From positions 1 to 32,740 of the forward strand of contig CAMAVD010000029.1 of the NCBI GenBank assembly GCA_945861575.1: a DNA stretch of 32,740 nucleotides, read 5' to 3'. The stretch's first letter is position 1; every line of letters starts with the position of its first letter. The DNA is from Akkermansia muciniphila (GTDB lineage Bacteria > Verrucomicrobiota > Verrucomicrobiia > Limisphaerales > UBA11320). The notes beneath the pieces were generated by a model. The model was given only the letters and a program-made list of their open reading frames with translations, did not search any database and had not been told where the DNA came from. Positions 9,201-17,285 of the stretch are shown piece after piece. The translations under genes and the position numbers were made by a program.

Positions 9201-12200
9201 CACTGGGAAAGTCACGACGAACATCGTTCAGATCGTGGTGAACGACGTGACCTACTCAGACGGGGGGCGTTGGGGGCAATGGGCTGACGGTGGCGGGAGC
9301 AGCCTGGAGCTGATCGATTCGGGCAGCGACAACCGGCAGCCTTCGAACTGGGCCGACAGCGATGAAACCAAGAAATCGAGTTGGACGAATGTTGAGTTCA
9401 CCGGCCGCGTGGATCTAGGCGGTATGGGGGATGCCTCACAACTCCATGTCTTTCTGCAAAACGCGGGCGAGGCGCTGATCGACAATATTGAAGTATTCAC
9501 CGCAACCAACCCGACCAATGTCATTCGAAATACAGGTTTCGAAACCAACACGGTGGGCTGGACCTTCCAGGGAACCCATGAGGACACCAGCTTGGAGACG
9601 ACGGAGGGATACAACAGCCAGCAGTCGCTGCATCTGCGCGCGAGTGCGCGCGGTGACAATGGCGGCAACCGGGTGCGAGTCAGCTGGAGCACACCGCTGG
9701 CAAACAACGCGATTGGGACCATACGAGCCAAAGCACGCTGGCTGGCTGGAACCCCGCATCTCCTCCTCCGTCTCCGCGGGAACTTCCTAGAGTGTCCCGG
9801 AATCATGACCCTTCCCCGCGACCTGGGAACCCCAGGAGCAAGAAACAGCCGAGCCGTGGAGAATGCTGGTCCCGCCATCTTCGACGTCGCACACGCTCCG
9901 GTTCTGCCTCAGGCAGGCGAGGCGATTCGAGTCACCGCTCGGGTTTCCGACCCTCAGGGTATCTCCAGTCTCTCGGCCTTCTGGAGGCTCGACGGCCCTG
10001 GTGCTGTCGCAAGCTACAAGGAGGTCTCTTTGACCGATGACGGCACCGAAGGGGATCTGATCCCAGGCGACGGAATCTTCAGCACGATGATTCCTGGCCA
10101 AGGTAACAACGCCATGGTGGCGTTCTATCTAGTCGCTAAAGATGGGGCGCAAACACCAGCACAAACACCCTTCCCCAACGATGCACCCGCGCGCGAATGT
10201 CTCGTCCGGTTCGGGGAGACACAGCCGACGAGCGCCTTGGGAAGTTATCGCATCTGGTGCACTGCAGCAACCGTCACCGAGTGGCGCACACGAGGCAAGC
10301 AGAGCAATCACCCGCTCGACTGCACCTTTGTCTACAATGACTTCCGGTCTATCTACAATGCACAGACGCTCTACAGCGGCAGCCCTTGGCACACTCCAGG
10401 CTACGACGGACCCGCAGGGTCAGTCTGCGACTACATCCTGAAAGCACCTTCCGACGACTTGCTCCTCGGAGTGACCGACTTCGTTCTTGGATCCGTCGGC
10501 AACACCGACAACGACCCTTCCAAGCTGGCTGAGCAATCCAGCTACTGGATCGCCCGCAAGATGGGCGTCCCTTACAATCACCGCCGCCACTTCTTCATGT
10601 ATTTCAATGGGCTGCGGCGTGCGAGCTCAACCTATGAAGACACCCAGCAGCCCAATGCGGATGTCATCGATCAATACTACAACAATGACCAGGATGGTCC
10701 CTTCCTCAAGATTGAGGATTGGTTTGAGTTTTCTGACCAAGGTGACGACAAGGTGGGCAACGTGGACGCTACCCTCGAGCAGTTTCTGACCCTGGAAGGC
10801 AAAAAGGCGGCGCGCTACCGAGTCTGCTGGCGCCCCCGCTCGGTGGGTGCGGGCGAAAACCCGAACGACTTCTCCGAGCTGTTCAAAGTGGTGGACGCTC
10901 TCTCAGCGGGCTCCCCGAATCCGTATATCGAGGCGGTGAGCAGCGTGATCGACGTGGAGCGTTGGCTCAGCGTGTTCGCCATGCATCACATCGTTGGAAA
11001 TTGGGACGCTTACGGCTACAACCGCGGGAAGAACATGTTTGCTTACAAGCCCGTAAGCGGCAAATGGGGCCTGCTGCTTTGGGATATCGACTTCGACCTC
11101 GGATCCGGTAGCGACGGCCCAACGACGGACCTCTTCGCCACCAACGAGCCCATGATCGCCCGGATGTATCGCGACCCACATTTCCGTCGCATATATCTCC
11201 GTATCTGTCAGGAGGCAGCTGAAGGTCCTCTGCGTGCGGAGGTCTTCGCTCTCCAGCTGGATTCCAAGTTCAAGGGCCTGGCGGACAACGGAGCTGCGCC
11301 CTCCTCCACCGCAGGCTTGAAAGATTTCGTTCGCCAGCGTCGCGACGACATCCTGAACACCAAACTTCCGCGCACGGACTTCCTGACCTATGGCACCAAC
11401 TTCATCAGCACAAATCTGAACTTCATCACCCTGACGGGTGCCGCACCTGTGAAGGTGGACTCGATCGCGATTAATGGGGTGAAGTATCCCGTCACGTGGA
11501 ACTCCATCAGCGACCGCCCTATCTACTGGTCGCTGCGCGTGCCGCTGAATCCGGGGACCAATGATCTGGTGGTACAGGGGCTCGATCGCTTCGGGAACGC
11601 CCTTGCGAACAGCACTCGGACCATCACAGCGGTTTATGACCGTCAGATTCAGGACCCGGAGGGGCAGGTTGTCATCAACGAGATTTCCTACTCGCCTGCC
11701 AATCCTGATGCTGCCTTCGTTGAAATCCACAACAGGTCGACTTTCTTTGCCTTCAACCTGAGCAACTGGCGCCTGAGTGGCGTCGACTTCGACTTCCCGT
11801 ATGGGAGCGTCATTGCCCCAGGACAATACTTGGTCATTGTTCGTGATCAGTTCGCCTTTGGCTCAAAGTTCGGTTTGCAGACGGCTCTCCTAGGGGAGTT
11901 TAAAGGAACACTCGATCCCGACGGCGAAACGTTGACGCTTCTACGGCCTGGGCTGGCACCCGGCTCGGAGTCGATCGTGGTTGATCGCGTGCGGTATGAG
12001 GCACAGGATCCTTGGCCCCTCAAGCCCATGGTTGAAGGGGTGTCCCTGGAGCTAGTGGATGCTCTGCAGGACAACAGCCGTGTCAGCAACTGGTCGGATG
12101 GAGGCGACGGCTGGCGTTTCACCAGCGTGACCGGCAAGGTAGGCAGCCGCAACCTGTTCTTCTTCATGACGGCTCCGGGCAACGTTTACCTTGACGATGT

Positions 12201-14322
12201 AAAACTGGTCGCGGGCACGCAGGCAGGCGTCGGCGAAAACGTGCTCAAGAACGGGGATTTCGAAAATGCGCTGGCCGGCTCGTGGCGAGTCGCCTCAAAT
12301 CACTTCCGTAGCTCCCTCGATACCCAACTCGTGAAAGAGGGAGCGACCAGCTTGCACATCGTGGCCAATGCGCCGGGCAGCACGGTCAGCAACAGCGCCA
12401 TCACTCAGTTCGCAATACCTGTAACCATCAGCAACGTTTATACCCTGAGCTACTGGACCCACTACGGACAGCCCGCTCAAGGTCCGGCTGCTTCGTTGGC
12501 ATTCCGATTCACTCCCGGCGGGACCCTTGGGGTCACCCAAACGGTCGCTCGAGTCTTCGGAACCCCTGGAGTGAGGAACGCCACGGTAGGGACAGTGGCG
12601 GCCTATCCTGACCTTTGGATCAATGAGATCTCCCCATTCATTACCCAGGGGCCGACCGATCCTCAGGGCGAACGCGACCCTTGGCTCGAGCTCTACAATA
12701 CCGGGTCCCAGATCCTGAGTCTGACGGGCTACTTCCTCTCAGACACTTACACGAACCTGACCTCGTGGGCATTCCCAGCCGGCAGTCTAATCCAACCCGG
12801 GGAGCGAAAACTCGTCTGGCTAGACGGGGATGTGGACGACACCACACTGCAGCAATGGCACACTTCCTTCCGAGCCCAGCCCACAGCGGGCTCGGTGGCC
12901 CTGTCGCGCAGGGTGGCCGACGAACTACAGATCATCGACTATCTGAACTATGAAGGTATCAAGGCCGATGAGTCCTACGGCTCCGTGCCAGATGCGCAGC
13001 CCTTCTTCAGAATCGTCATGTCGTTCCCGACACCCGGAGCTACCAACAGCGGGGTGTCCAAACCCGTGGCGGTCCGCATCAACGAGTGGATGGCGAGCAA
13101 CACCGGCTTCCTTCTGGATCCCGCCGACATCCCACCCGCAGCGGACGATTGGTTCGAGTTGTATAACCCTGGCCGGACAGATGCCGCTCTGGGTGGCTAC
13201 TACTTGACCGACAACCCGGCGAACAAGAGCCAGTTCAAGATCCCTGCTGGCACCTTGGTCCCTGCCGGCGGATATCTCCTGGTGTGGGCCGATGGCAGCC
13301 CGGGCCAGAACACCAACACCTCGCCCGATCTGCACGTTAGCTTCCAGCTCGCGCGTGCCGGCGAGGCGATCGGCCTCTATGCCCCAGATGGCAGCGAGAT
13401 CGATCTGGTCAAGTTCGCCTCTCAAACCAACAATATCAGCCAGGGCCGTCTGCCGGATGGCGGCAACTCCATCGTGTTCTTCCCCCAGCCCTCGCCACGT
13501 TCCGCGAACAAGCTGGCCGGCCAAAACACCGCTCCCGTTCTAGCGCGCATCGGTAACAAGGTCATCGATGAAAGACGTCGGCTGACCCTCCAACTCAGCG
13601 CGACGGATAACGAGGAAGGTGCCGACCAACTGGTCTTCACACTCGGGCCTGGCGCGCCAATCGGGGCAAGCATCACTCCGAGAGGCCTCTTCGTCTGGCG
13701 TCCGAGCGAGGTACAAGGACCCGATATCGTCTCGGTGACGTTCAGGGTCAATGACAACGGCAACCCAAGCCTCCAGACCAGCGAAACGATCAACATCGCG
13801 GTGCGCGAAGTGAACACAGCGCCCTACTTCCTCGATCAGAGAGGTCGTCACGTGCACGTGGGAGACACGGTTTCCTTTAGCACCGCGCAAGACACCGACA
13901 TCCCCACCCAATCCTTGGGTTTCCGTTTCGTAGATAGCCAGCCGGAAGGGGCGCTCCTCGACCCAACCACGGGGCGCTTCTCCTGGAAACCCACTGAAGC
14001 GCACTCAGGGCGAAGCTTCAACGTCACGATCTCTGCCACTGACAACGGATCTCCCGCCCTAACCGTGGCGGCAACGTATCCGATCACGGTGTACCCCTCC
14101 ACCTCCACGTTGCTGCTGATCCGTGCGTCTCTGGACCTCAGCGGTTTGACGATTCGCTGGGATTCGATGGTAGGAGCCAGTTATCAAGTGGAGTATGCCG
14201 ACAGCTTGAACGGGGGATGGGCTCCCCTAGGCGGATCCGTGACAGCAACGGCGACGACGCTGGAGAAGCGGGATACACAGATCACCAAAGCTGGCCGGTT
14301 CTATCGCGTGCGACAGCTCTAG
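6235..14322 (+). CDS. Giant secreted lamin-tail / CotH-kinase multidomain protein
   Basis: 2695 residues from ATG 6235. Modules by approximate residue: signal peptide ending THAQ (1-32); PA14/GLEYA-like domain (37-185); Ig-like (206-291); SbsA-type Ig-like (292-386); concanavalin-like (407-569); lamin-tail domains at 591, 753 and 882; carbohydrate-binding-like jelly roll (1096-1182); a short beta domain with DDGTEGDLIPGDGIF; CotH kinase-like domain (1336-1720); lamin-tail at 1811; second jelly roll (2002-2095); lamin-tails at 2125 and 2277; two cadherin-like/He_PIG domains (2431-2619); and a C-terminal module ending FYRVRQL. Lamin-tail domains show the repeated INE...EFIELYN signature. The CotH metal-binding candidate is WDIDFDLG (D1617, D1619, D1621). 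CotH proteins are secreted or spore-coat protein kinases in Bacillus; the substrate here is unknown. The leader before the ATG is C-rich with no ribosome binding site. A UUCG terminator follows. Confidence 0.9.
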   Translation: MIHPRNPRSFILRFLPLVWAILSLTLLPTHAQTQPYGIAQELWNGLGQTGYEYPGGASFTNSRATTNRTLTSFTMANAGSGYGQRLRAFVLPPTTGRYVFAIASDDWSDLYLSSDETPENRVRIAYVIGATGQKDFAAQPNQTSQPITLEAGRRYYIEALHREATNSDYVDVRWQLPDDTIEEPIAARPSGKAERLMLFRTNVIVKPVVLKQPTSAPVLEGRPATISLLASNLSPVSYQWQLESADLPGENKSTLRIPAVRQAQHGGKKFRCVVTNEQGSTSSVDLILTITPDTTAPTLQQVTPIGQTGLLLTFSESVTPASASQLGNYGINGVQIQSVLLGANPNQVVLQTATMELETSYTLKVAGVNDLAELPVAPGTEATFKVQAIYFSSVGSTNSLGSVAVVTDGFDITAGGRDLAAKSDQFAYQWTLLGGDFDYQVRVDSLALTDLQAKAGLMAREDLGTNSRFAGVFATPSINGALFQSRAIAGRDPISSGNYPANYPGMWLRLRRAGNLFQGYASFDANNWTPLGSTQIQMPDFLYLGLAASSRNTNQNTVAKFRNYGSAAGQPLGSEGYLDREPPGPSTRRGGLVISEVMFHPPARTDLKDLEFIEIFNTDPFLEDISGFKLTGDIEFTFPTNVILQGGSFILVAKVPADVESVYGVRGVFGPYSNSIPNNLGTLRLQNEIGGIMQEINYGTSLPWPVAADGAGHSMVLARPSYGEGSPKAWSASDLKGGSPGRFDSLTPEPLRGVMINEYMGNPGGEQSEFIELYNHTGRAVDLSGAWLTDSPTTNKFQIPAGSVIAAHGFISFTGQELGFGISSSGESLFLVNPAQNRVVDALRFLGSSKRISQGRSPDGDPTLSELKAATPGAANQTRLVRDVVINEIMYAPATGDNDDEFIELYNRSSARISLAGWTFRDGISFTFPSNAVIEAKGYAVVGKNLARLLANYPNLTQENAYGNFSGTLANSGDRILLTQAESVVSTNATGKVTTNIVQIVVNDVTYSDGGRWGQWADGGGSSLELIDSGSDNRQPSNWADSDETKKSSWTNVEFTGRVDLGGMGDASQLHVFLQNAGEALIDNIEVFTATNPTNVIRNTGFETNTVGWTFQGTHEDTSLETTEGYNSQQSLHLRASARGDNGGNRVRVSWSTPLANNAIGTIRAKARWLAGTPHLLLRLRGNFLECPGIMTLPRDLGTPGARNSRAVENAGPAIFDVAHAPVLPQAGEAIRVTARVSDPQGISSLSAFWRLDGPGAVASYKEVSLTDDGTEGDLIPGDGIFSTMIPGQGNNAMVAFYLVAKDGAQTPAQTPFPNDAPARECLVRFGETQPTSALGSYRIWCTAATVTEWRTRGKQSNHPLDCTFVYNDFRSIYNAQTLYSGSPWHTPGYDGPAGSVCDYILKAPSDDLLLGVTDFVLGSVGNTDNDPSKLAEQSSYWIARKMGVPYNHRRHFFMYFNGLRRASSTYEDTQQPNADVIDQYYNNDQDGPFLKIEDWFEFSDQGDDKVGNVDATLEQFLTLEGKKAARYRVCWRPRSVGAGENPNDFSELFKVVDALSAGSPNPYIEAVSSVIDVERWLSVFAMHHIVGNWDAYGYNRGKNMFAYKPVSGKWGLLLWDIDFDLGSGSDGPTTDLFATNEPMIARMYRDPHFRRIYLRICQEAAEGPLRAEVFALQLDSKFKGLADNGAAPSSTAGLKDFVRQRRDDILNTKLPRTDFLTYGTNFISTNLNFITLTGAAPVKVDSIAINGVKYPVTWNSISDRPIYWSLRVPLNPGTNDLVVQGLDRFGNALANSTRTITAVYDRQIQDPEGQVVINEISYSPANPDAAFVEIHNRSTFFAFNLSNWRLSGVDFDFPYGSVIAPGQYLVIVRDQFAFGSKFGLQTALLGEFKGTLDPDGETLTLLRPGLAPGSESIVVDRVRYEAQDPWPLKPMVEGVSLELVDALQDNSRVSNWSDGGDGWRFTSVTGKVGSRNLFFFMTAPGNVYLDDVKLVAGTQAGVGENVLKNGDFENALAGSWRVASNHFRSSLDTQLVKEGATSLHIVANAPGSTVSNSAITQFAIPVTISNVYTLSYWTHYGQPAQGPAASLAFRFTPGGTLGVTQTVARVFGTPGVRNATVGTVAAYPDLWINEISPFITQGPTDPQGERDPWLELYNTGSQILSLTGYFLSDTYTNLTSWAFPAGSLIQPGERKLVWLDGDVDDTTLQQWHTSFRAQPTAGSVALSRRVADELQIIDYLNYEGIKADESYGSVPDAQPFFRIVMSFPTPGATNSGVSKPVAVRINEWMASNTGFLLDPADIPPAADDWFELYNPGRTDAALGGYYLTDNPANKSQFKIPAGTLVPAGGYLLVWADGSPGQNTNTSPDLHVSFQLARAGEAIGLYAPDGSEIDLVKFASQTNNISQGRLPDGGNSIVFFPQPSPRSANKLAGQNTAPVLARIGNKVIDERRRLTLQLSATDNEEGADQLVFTLGPGAPIGASITPRGLFVWRPSEVQGPDIVSVTFRVNDNGNPSLQTSETINIAVREVNTAPYFLDQRGRHVHVGDTVSFSTAQDTDIPTQSLGFRFVDSQPEGALLDPTTGRFSWKPTEAHSGRSFNVTISATDNGSPALTVAATYPITVYPSTSTLLLIRASLDLSGLTIRWDSMVGASYQVEYADSLNGGWAPLGGSVTATATTLEKRDTQITKAGRFYRVRQL

Positions 14323-14350
14323 ACCAAGTCGGTTCATTTGAACCCTGAAC

Positions 14351-14378
14351 AAGGAGCGGCCTTCGGGCCGCTCCTTTT
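14351..14378 (+). terminator. Rho-independent terminator with UUCG loop
   Basis: An 11-bp perfect stem (14351-14361 with 14366-14376) closes a TTCG tetraloop and runs into a short T tract. It lies 28 bases after the stop of the CotH gene. The convergent gene ending at 14489 could use the same stem, although its T tract on the minus strand is poor. Confidence 0.85.
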
Positions 14379-14488
14379 GCTTTACTGCGGGAAAAGATCC
14401 AATGCGCTGATGATCCTAGAAACGCGAGTTGAGCGGCCCTGACGGGCAACGTACGAAACAACATTCTAAGTCCGCTGGCTTGCTAGGC

Positions 14489-15415
14489 TCAGCCGCCACC
14501 CGGCATCGGAATAGCAGGGGGTACTGGGATTTGGAAGTTCCTGACACGACCTGAGGACACTCGAGGTTCGCGGGATGGGAGGGAGTTGGCGCCAGCTGGG
14601 ATAGTGGAGTTGCCATTGTAGCTGGGAGAGAGTGAGCCCCCCGAGCCTCCTCCGTAGGAGGTGCTCGTTTGAACGCCGCCGGAATTACCACTCGGAAAAA
14701 CAGGCGCTGCACCCGAAGTGAAAACGCCCCCTCGGTTTCCGCCAAACTCTCCACCCCCGCTCTGCTTGCCGATGATCACAGAACCACCGCCATCGTGGTT
14801 AAGGGCGGTGGGAGGAGGGGGCACCGGGCCTCCAGGCGCAGGGTTAAAGTTGGGAAGGACGCGCGGGCCACCGCCAGGATTGGGAATTTGAGCCGCCACT
14901 GGAGCCGAGGCTTCCAATTTAGCGAAACCAAGATTCGTGACAAATCCATTGTTATTTAGCTTAACGGAACGCGAATCGAAATCGATGGAGAGAACTTCGA
15001 TACCTGATTCCTTCTCTCCTTCCGCCAATCGGCGCGACTTGGGCTGCTTGCCAGGCCCCTGCTCCGTGAGCACCAAAAAGGCCATCTTGCGCCCAAGCAG
15101 ATCGGTCAATCCTGAAAGCTTCACTTGAATGGGAGGCGGAGGCGGCGGAGGCGGCGCAACATCCGGAGGCGGGACAACCGGAGGAGGCACCAATGCGAAA
15201 GCGTTCCTGAGGGAGATGGGCCTATAAGGATTCTCCGGTACGGCGGGACTGGTCTCCGTGGCAGGAGAACCTACAGCAGGACCTGCCGCCTCGGCGTCCT
15301 CAGTGGCGGCAACGCTGCCAGGAGCCTGCTCGCCCATGAGAGGAAGAGCAGACGATATGACGAACCCTAAAGTAAGCCCCAACGACCAACGGATTCGTGA
15401 CGGCCGGTTGTTCAT
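14489..15415 (-). CDS. Proline/glycine-rich exported protein with GspC/PilP-like core
   Basis: 308 residues from ATG 15415; a GTG seven codons upstream is a weaker start. The N-terminus MNNRPSRIRWSLGLTLGFVISSA looks like a signal peptide or anchor. It is followed by an Ala/Pro/Glu-rich stretch, then NPYRPISLRNAFAL and a run of prolines. A compact beta-rich segment follows (roughly residues 95-165): VKLSGLTDLLGRKMAFLVL, then EGEKESGIEVLSIDFDSRSVKL. Its shape, a segment reporting no net effect of a proline linker followed by a short strand-rich domain ending in a 'meaning of the element' SVKL strand, resembles GspC homology-region or PilP domains of type II secretion and type IV pilus systems. 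That match is only by pattern. The last 140 residues are Gly/Ser/Pro-rich and probably disordered. No secretion or pilus genes are adjacent, so the role is unknown. Confidence 0.7.
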   Translation of the reverse strand: MNNRPSRIRWSLGLTLGFVISSALPLMGEQAPGSVAATEDAEAAGPAVGSPATETSPAVPENPYRPISLRNAFALVPPPVVPPPDVAPPPPPPPPIQVKLSGLTDLLGRKMAFLVLTEQGPGKQPKSRRLAEGEKESGIEVLSIDFDSRSVKLNNNGFVTNLGFAKLEASAPVAAQIPNPGGGPRVLPNFNPAPGGPVPPPPTALNHDGGGSVIIGKQSGGGEFGGNRGGVFTSGAAPVFPSGNSGGVQTSTSYGGGSGGSLSPSYNGNSTIPAGANSLPSREPRVSSGRVRNFQIPVPPAIPMPGGG

Positions 15416-15530
15416 AAGCGCACCATACAGTTCCACACACAGGGGTCAAACACCACAATCAAATGAAGGTTGCGCTCGGCGCAAAGCCCCCACGCACACC
15501 CAGACTTGCATCGTCCTAAACTCCGAAACC

Positions 15531-16412
15531 TTAAGGGCTTGGCTCCTCACACGCTTCGACAAGCCCCAGCGCAGCCGCCAGCGGAAACCTAGGCTGGTCC
15601 AACCCACCGTGTCGAGGGACGTATAGTGCGGATAGGCCCGCTGATCGGGCTCCTTCCACATCCTCCCCCCAGCTGTCCCCCACATGCAACACGTCGGAAG
15701 GCGGAAGGCCAAGCTCGGTGCAAGTGCGCAAAAAGAGCCTTCGGTCGGGCTTGTGGACCCTCTCTTCGCCGGATACGACCACCACGTCGAAATGGTGCGC
15801 AAGATTCAGTTTGGCGAGGAGGGGCCGCAGACGTTCATCCCAATTGGAGGTGACCGCCAATCGCATTCCGCGTGCGCTCAGGACCGCAAGAACGGACCGG
15901 ACATCCGAATACACGCGCCAGCATCCTGGCTCAGAAAAACGCCTGTAAAGGGATGGAAAGATCTCTTCGATGCGCTCAGCTGCCGTGGTCCCCCCAAAGG
16001 TCTGTTCCACGAGCAACCTCCATTCAGCAAGGGAATAGCCAAAGCCGCTGCGAGCGGCCCATGCCGCTTTGAACTGGCGCTGAAGGAGATCCTCAGAGAG
16101 ACCGGGACATCCATGCTCCGCCGCCACCTCAGCGTAAACCCGTTCCACGGAAGGCCAAGGGGCAATGAGCGTGCCCCCCACATCGAAACTCACCGCTCGA
16201 ATCGAAGCATTCACACTCTTGTCCACATCACACAGGGACACCACCTCCACCGGAGCGACCTGGATAAGACGAAGCAGATCTGCCTTGCCATACCAGCCGG
16301 CACCCATCAACCCAACCCGCTTTTTCTGATCTGCAAATTCAGCACCATAAGCGCTCATACCGGAGAGAGCGACCGTTGCAGCGGTCGCTTGAAGAAATTC
16401 GCGGCGATTCAT
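15531..16412 (-). CDS. Chimera: Tat signal + truncated Gfo/Idh/MocA start fused to a HAD-family hydrolase
   Basis: 293 residues from ATG 16412. Residues 1-23 (MNRREFLQATAATVALSG...) are a Tat-type signal. Residues 32-65 (RVGLMGAGWYGKADLLRLI, then VEVVSLCDVDKS) match the first Rossmann beta-alpha-beta of Tat-exported Gfo/Idh/MocA oxidoreductases. That domain stops after about 35 residues. From residue 70 the protein is a complete HAD-superfamily enzyme of the REG-2/HDHD3-like type: motif I FDVGGTL (D77), motif II TSN (T188/S189), motif III lysine K221, motif IV HVGDSWGEDVEGA (D246, D251). The usual second Asp of motif I (DxD) is Gly79, so ordinary phosphatase activity is doubtful. A free-standing HAD could start at an internal GTG (residue 67 or 74), but no ribosome binding site is seen there. 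thiD lies 39 bases upstream in the same direction. A deletion scar or an assembly artefact are alternatives. Confidence 0.82.
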   Translation of the reverse strand: MNRREFLQATAATVALSGMSAYGAEFADQKKRVGLMGAGWYGKADLLRLIQVAPVEVVSLCDVDKSVNASIRAVSFDVGGTLIAPWPSVERVYAEVAAEHGCPGLSEDLLQRQFKAAWAARSGFGYSLAEWRLLVEQTFGGTTAAERIEEIFPSLYRRFSEPGCWRVYSDVRSVLAVLSARGMRLAVTSNWDERLRPLLAKLNLAHHFDVVVVSGEERVHKPDRRLFLRTCTELGLPPSDVLHVGDSWGEDVEGARSAGLSALYVPRHGGLDQPRFPLAAALGLVEACEEPSP

Positions 16413-16451
16413 GCCGGCCTTCTACTCCACCGACCCGAAAATGACAGGCGA

Positions 16452-17252
16452 TCAGGCAAGCGTGAAGTGGCTCCCAATCCGGACAGAGCCACGAATGCAG
16501 GCAGTCACATGGCGCTTCGCGATGCGGACAGCCTCCTCTAGCCCATCGCCCAGCGCCACACGCGCAACGATGGCCGCCGAGTAGGTACAGCCCGTACCAT
16601 GCGTGGAGATCCCCCGAACAAATGGAGCCTTCAACCGTCGTTGCGTGCATCCGTCCCAGAACACGTCCACTGCGTCGGGCACGCCACGAAGATGTCCGCC
16701 CTTCAGAAGCACGGGACACCCCCAGCGGCCGTGAATCTGCCGCGCAGCCTCCTCCAACTCCTCCTCGTTTCGCACGGCCCACCCCAGCAAAACAGCCGCC
16801 TCATCCAGGTTGGGGGTGATGAGACTTGCCAAGGGAAAGAGTTGATCACAGAGCTGACGAATGGCCGTCGCTTTGAGCAGTTGGGCCCCGCTCGTAGACA
16901 CCATCACCGGATCCACCACCAAAGGCAGCGCTCGGTAGGCACGACGCCACGCCACCACTTCCCGAATCAGCGAGGCTGAATAGAGCATCCCGGTCTTCGC
17001 GGCCTGAGGGGGAAGTTCCTGTGACGCCGCCTCTAGCTGCAGGCGGAGGAAGCGCGGATTAACGGGAAGCACGCCTCTCACCCCCTTAGGATTCTGGGCG
17101 GTGAGGCAGGTCAGGCAACTCAGCCCATGGACCCCAAAACGTGTGAAGGTTCGGAGGTCAGCCTGGATACCGGCACCCCCACCGCTATCGGAGCCAGCGA
17201 TGGTCAAGACCACCGGGCGGCGCTCACGTCGAATAGGTTTGGCACGAGGCAT
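16452..17252 (-). CDS. thiD: Hydroxymethylpyrimidine/phosphomethylpyrimidine kinase
   Basis: Thiamine biosynthesis kinase that phosphorylates HMP and then HMP-phosphate to HMP-diphosphate in the cytoplasm. 266 residues from ATG 17252, the normal family size. Landmarks: the N-terminal substrate loop [20 protein letters not shown] (17-36), TAQNP (51-55), KTGML (86-90), [11 protein letters not shown] (112-122), [11 protein letters not shown] (145-155), LLKGGH (182-187) and the anion-hole/catalytic GTGC (219-222). It follows fabF by 33 bases and is probably read from the same transcript. No other thiamine gene is in the window. A pyridoxal kinase of the same fold is possible in principle, but the N-terminal [13 protein letters not shown] signature is typical of ThiD. 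Confidence 0.94.
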   Translation of the reverse strand: MPRAKPIRRERRPVVLTIAGSDSGGGAGIQADLRTFTRFGVHGLSCLTCLTAQNPKGVRGVLPVNPRFLRLQLEAASQELPPQAAKTGMLYSASLIREVVAWRRAYRALPLVVDPVMVSTSGAQLLKATAIRQLCDQLFPLASLITPNLDEAAVLLGWAVRNEEELEEAARQIHGRWGCPVLLKGGHLRGVPDAVDVFWDGCTQRRLKAPFVRGISTHGTGCTYSAAIVARVALGDGLEEAVRIAKRHVTACIRGSVRIGSHFTLA

Positions 17253-17285
17253 CAAACACGCACCAGAAAGGGTGTTAAAGCGTCT

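Noticed and set aside
10903..11826. 307-codon open frame on the minus strand inside the CotH gene
   Set aside because: It is antisense to the CotH kinase domain, whose frame is clearly real, and its product has no recognisable domain; long shadow frames are expected in GC-rich genes.
15470..15484. Hairpin TTGCGC-TCG-GCGCAA downstream of the chimera gene
   Set aside because: Only 6 bp with no T tract on the minus strand, so it is not supported as a terminator.
15684..16541. 285-codon open frame on the plus strand
   Set aside because: It is antisense to the chimera and the end of thiD, both supported by family motifs, and its product has no domain character.
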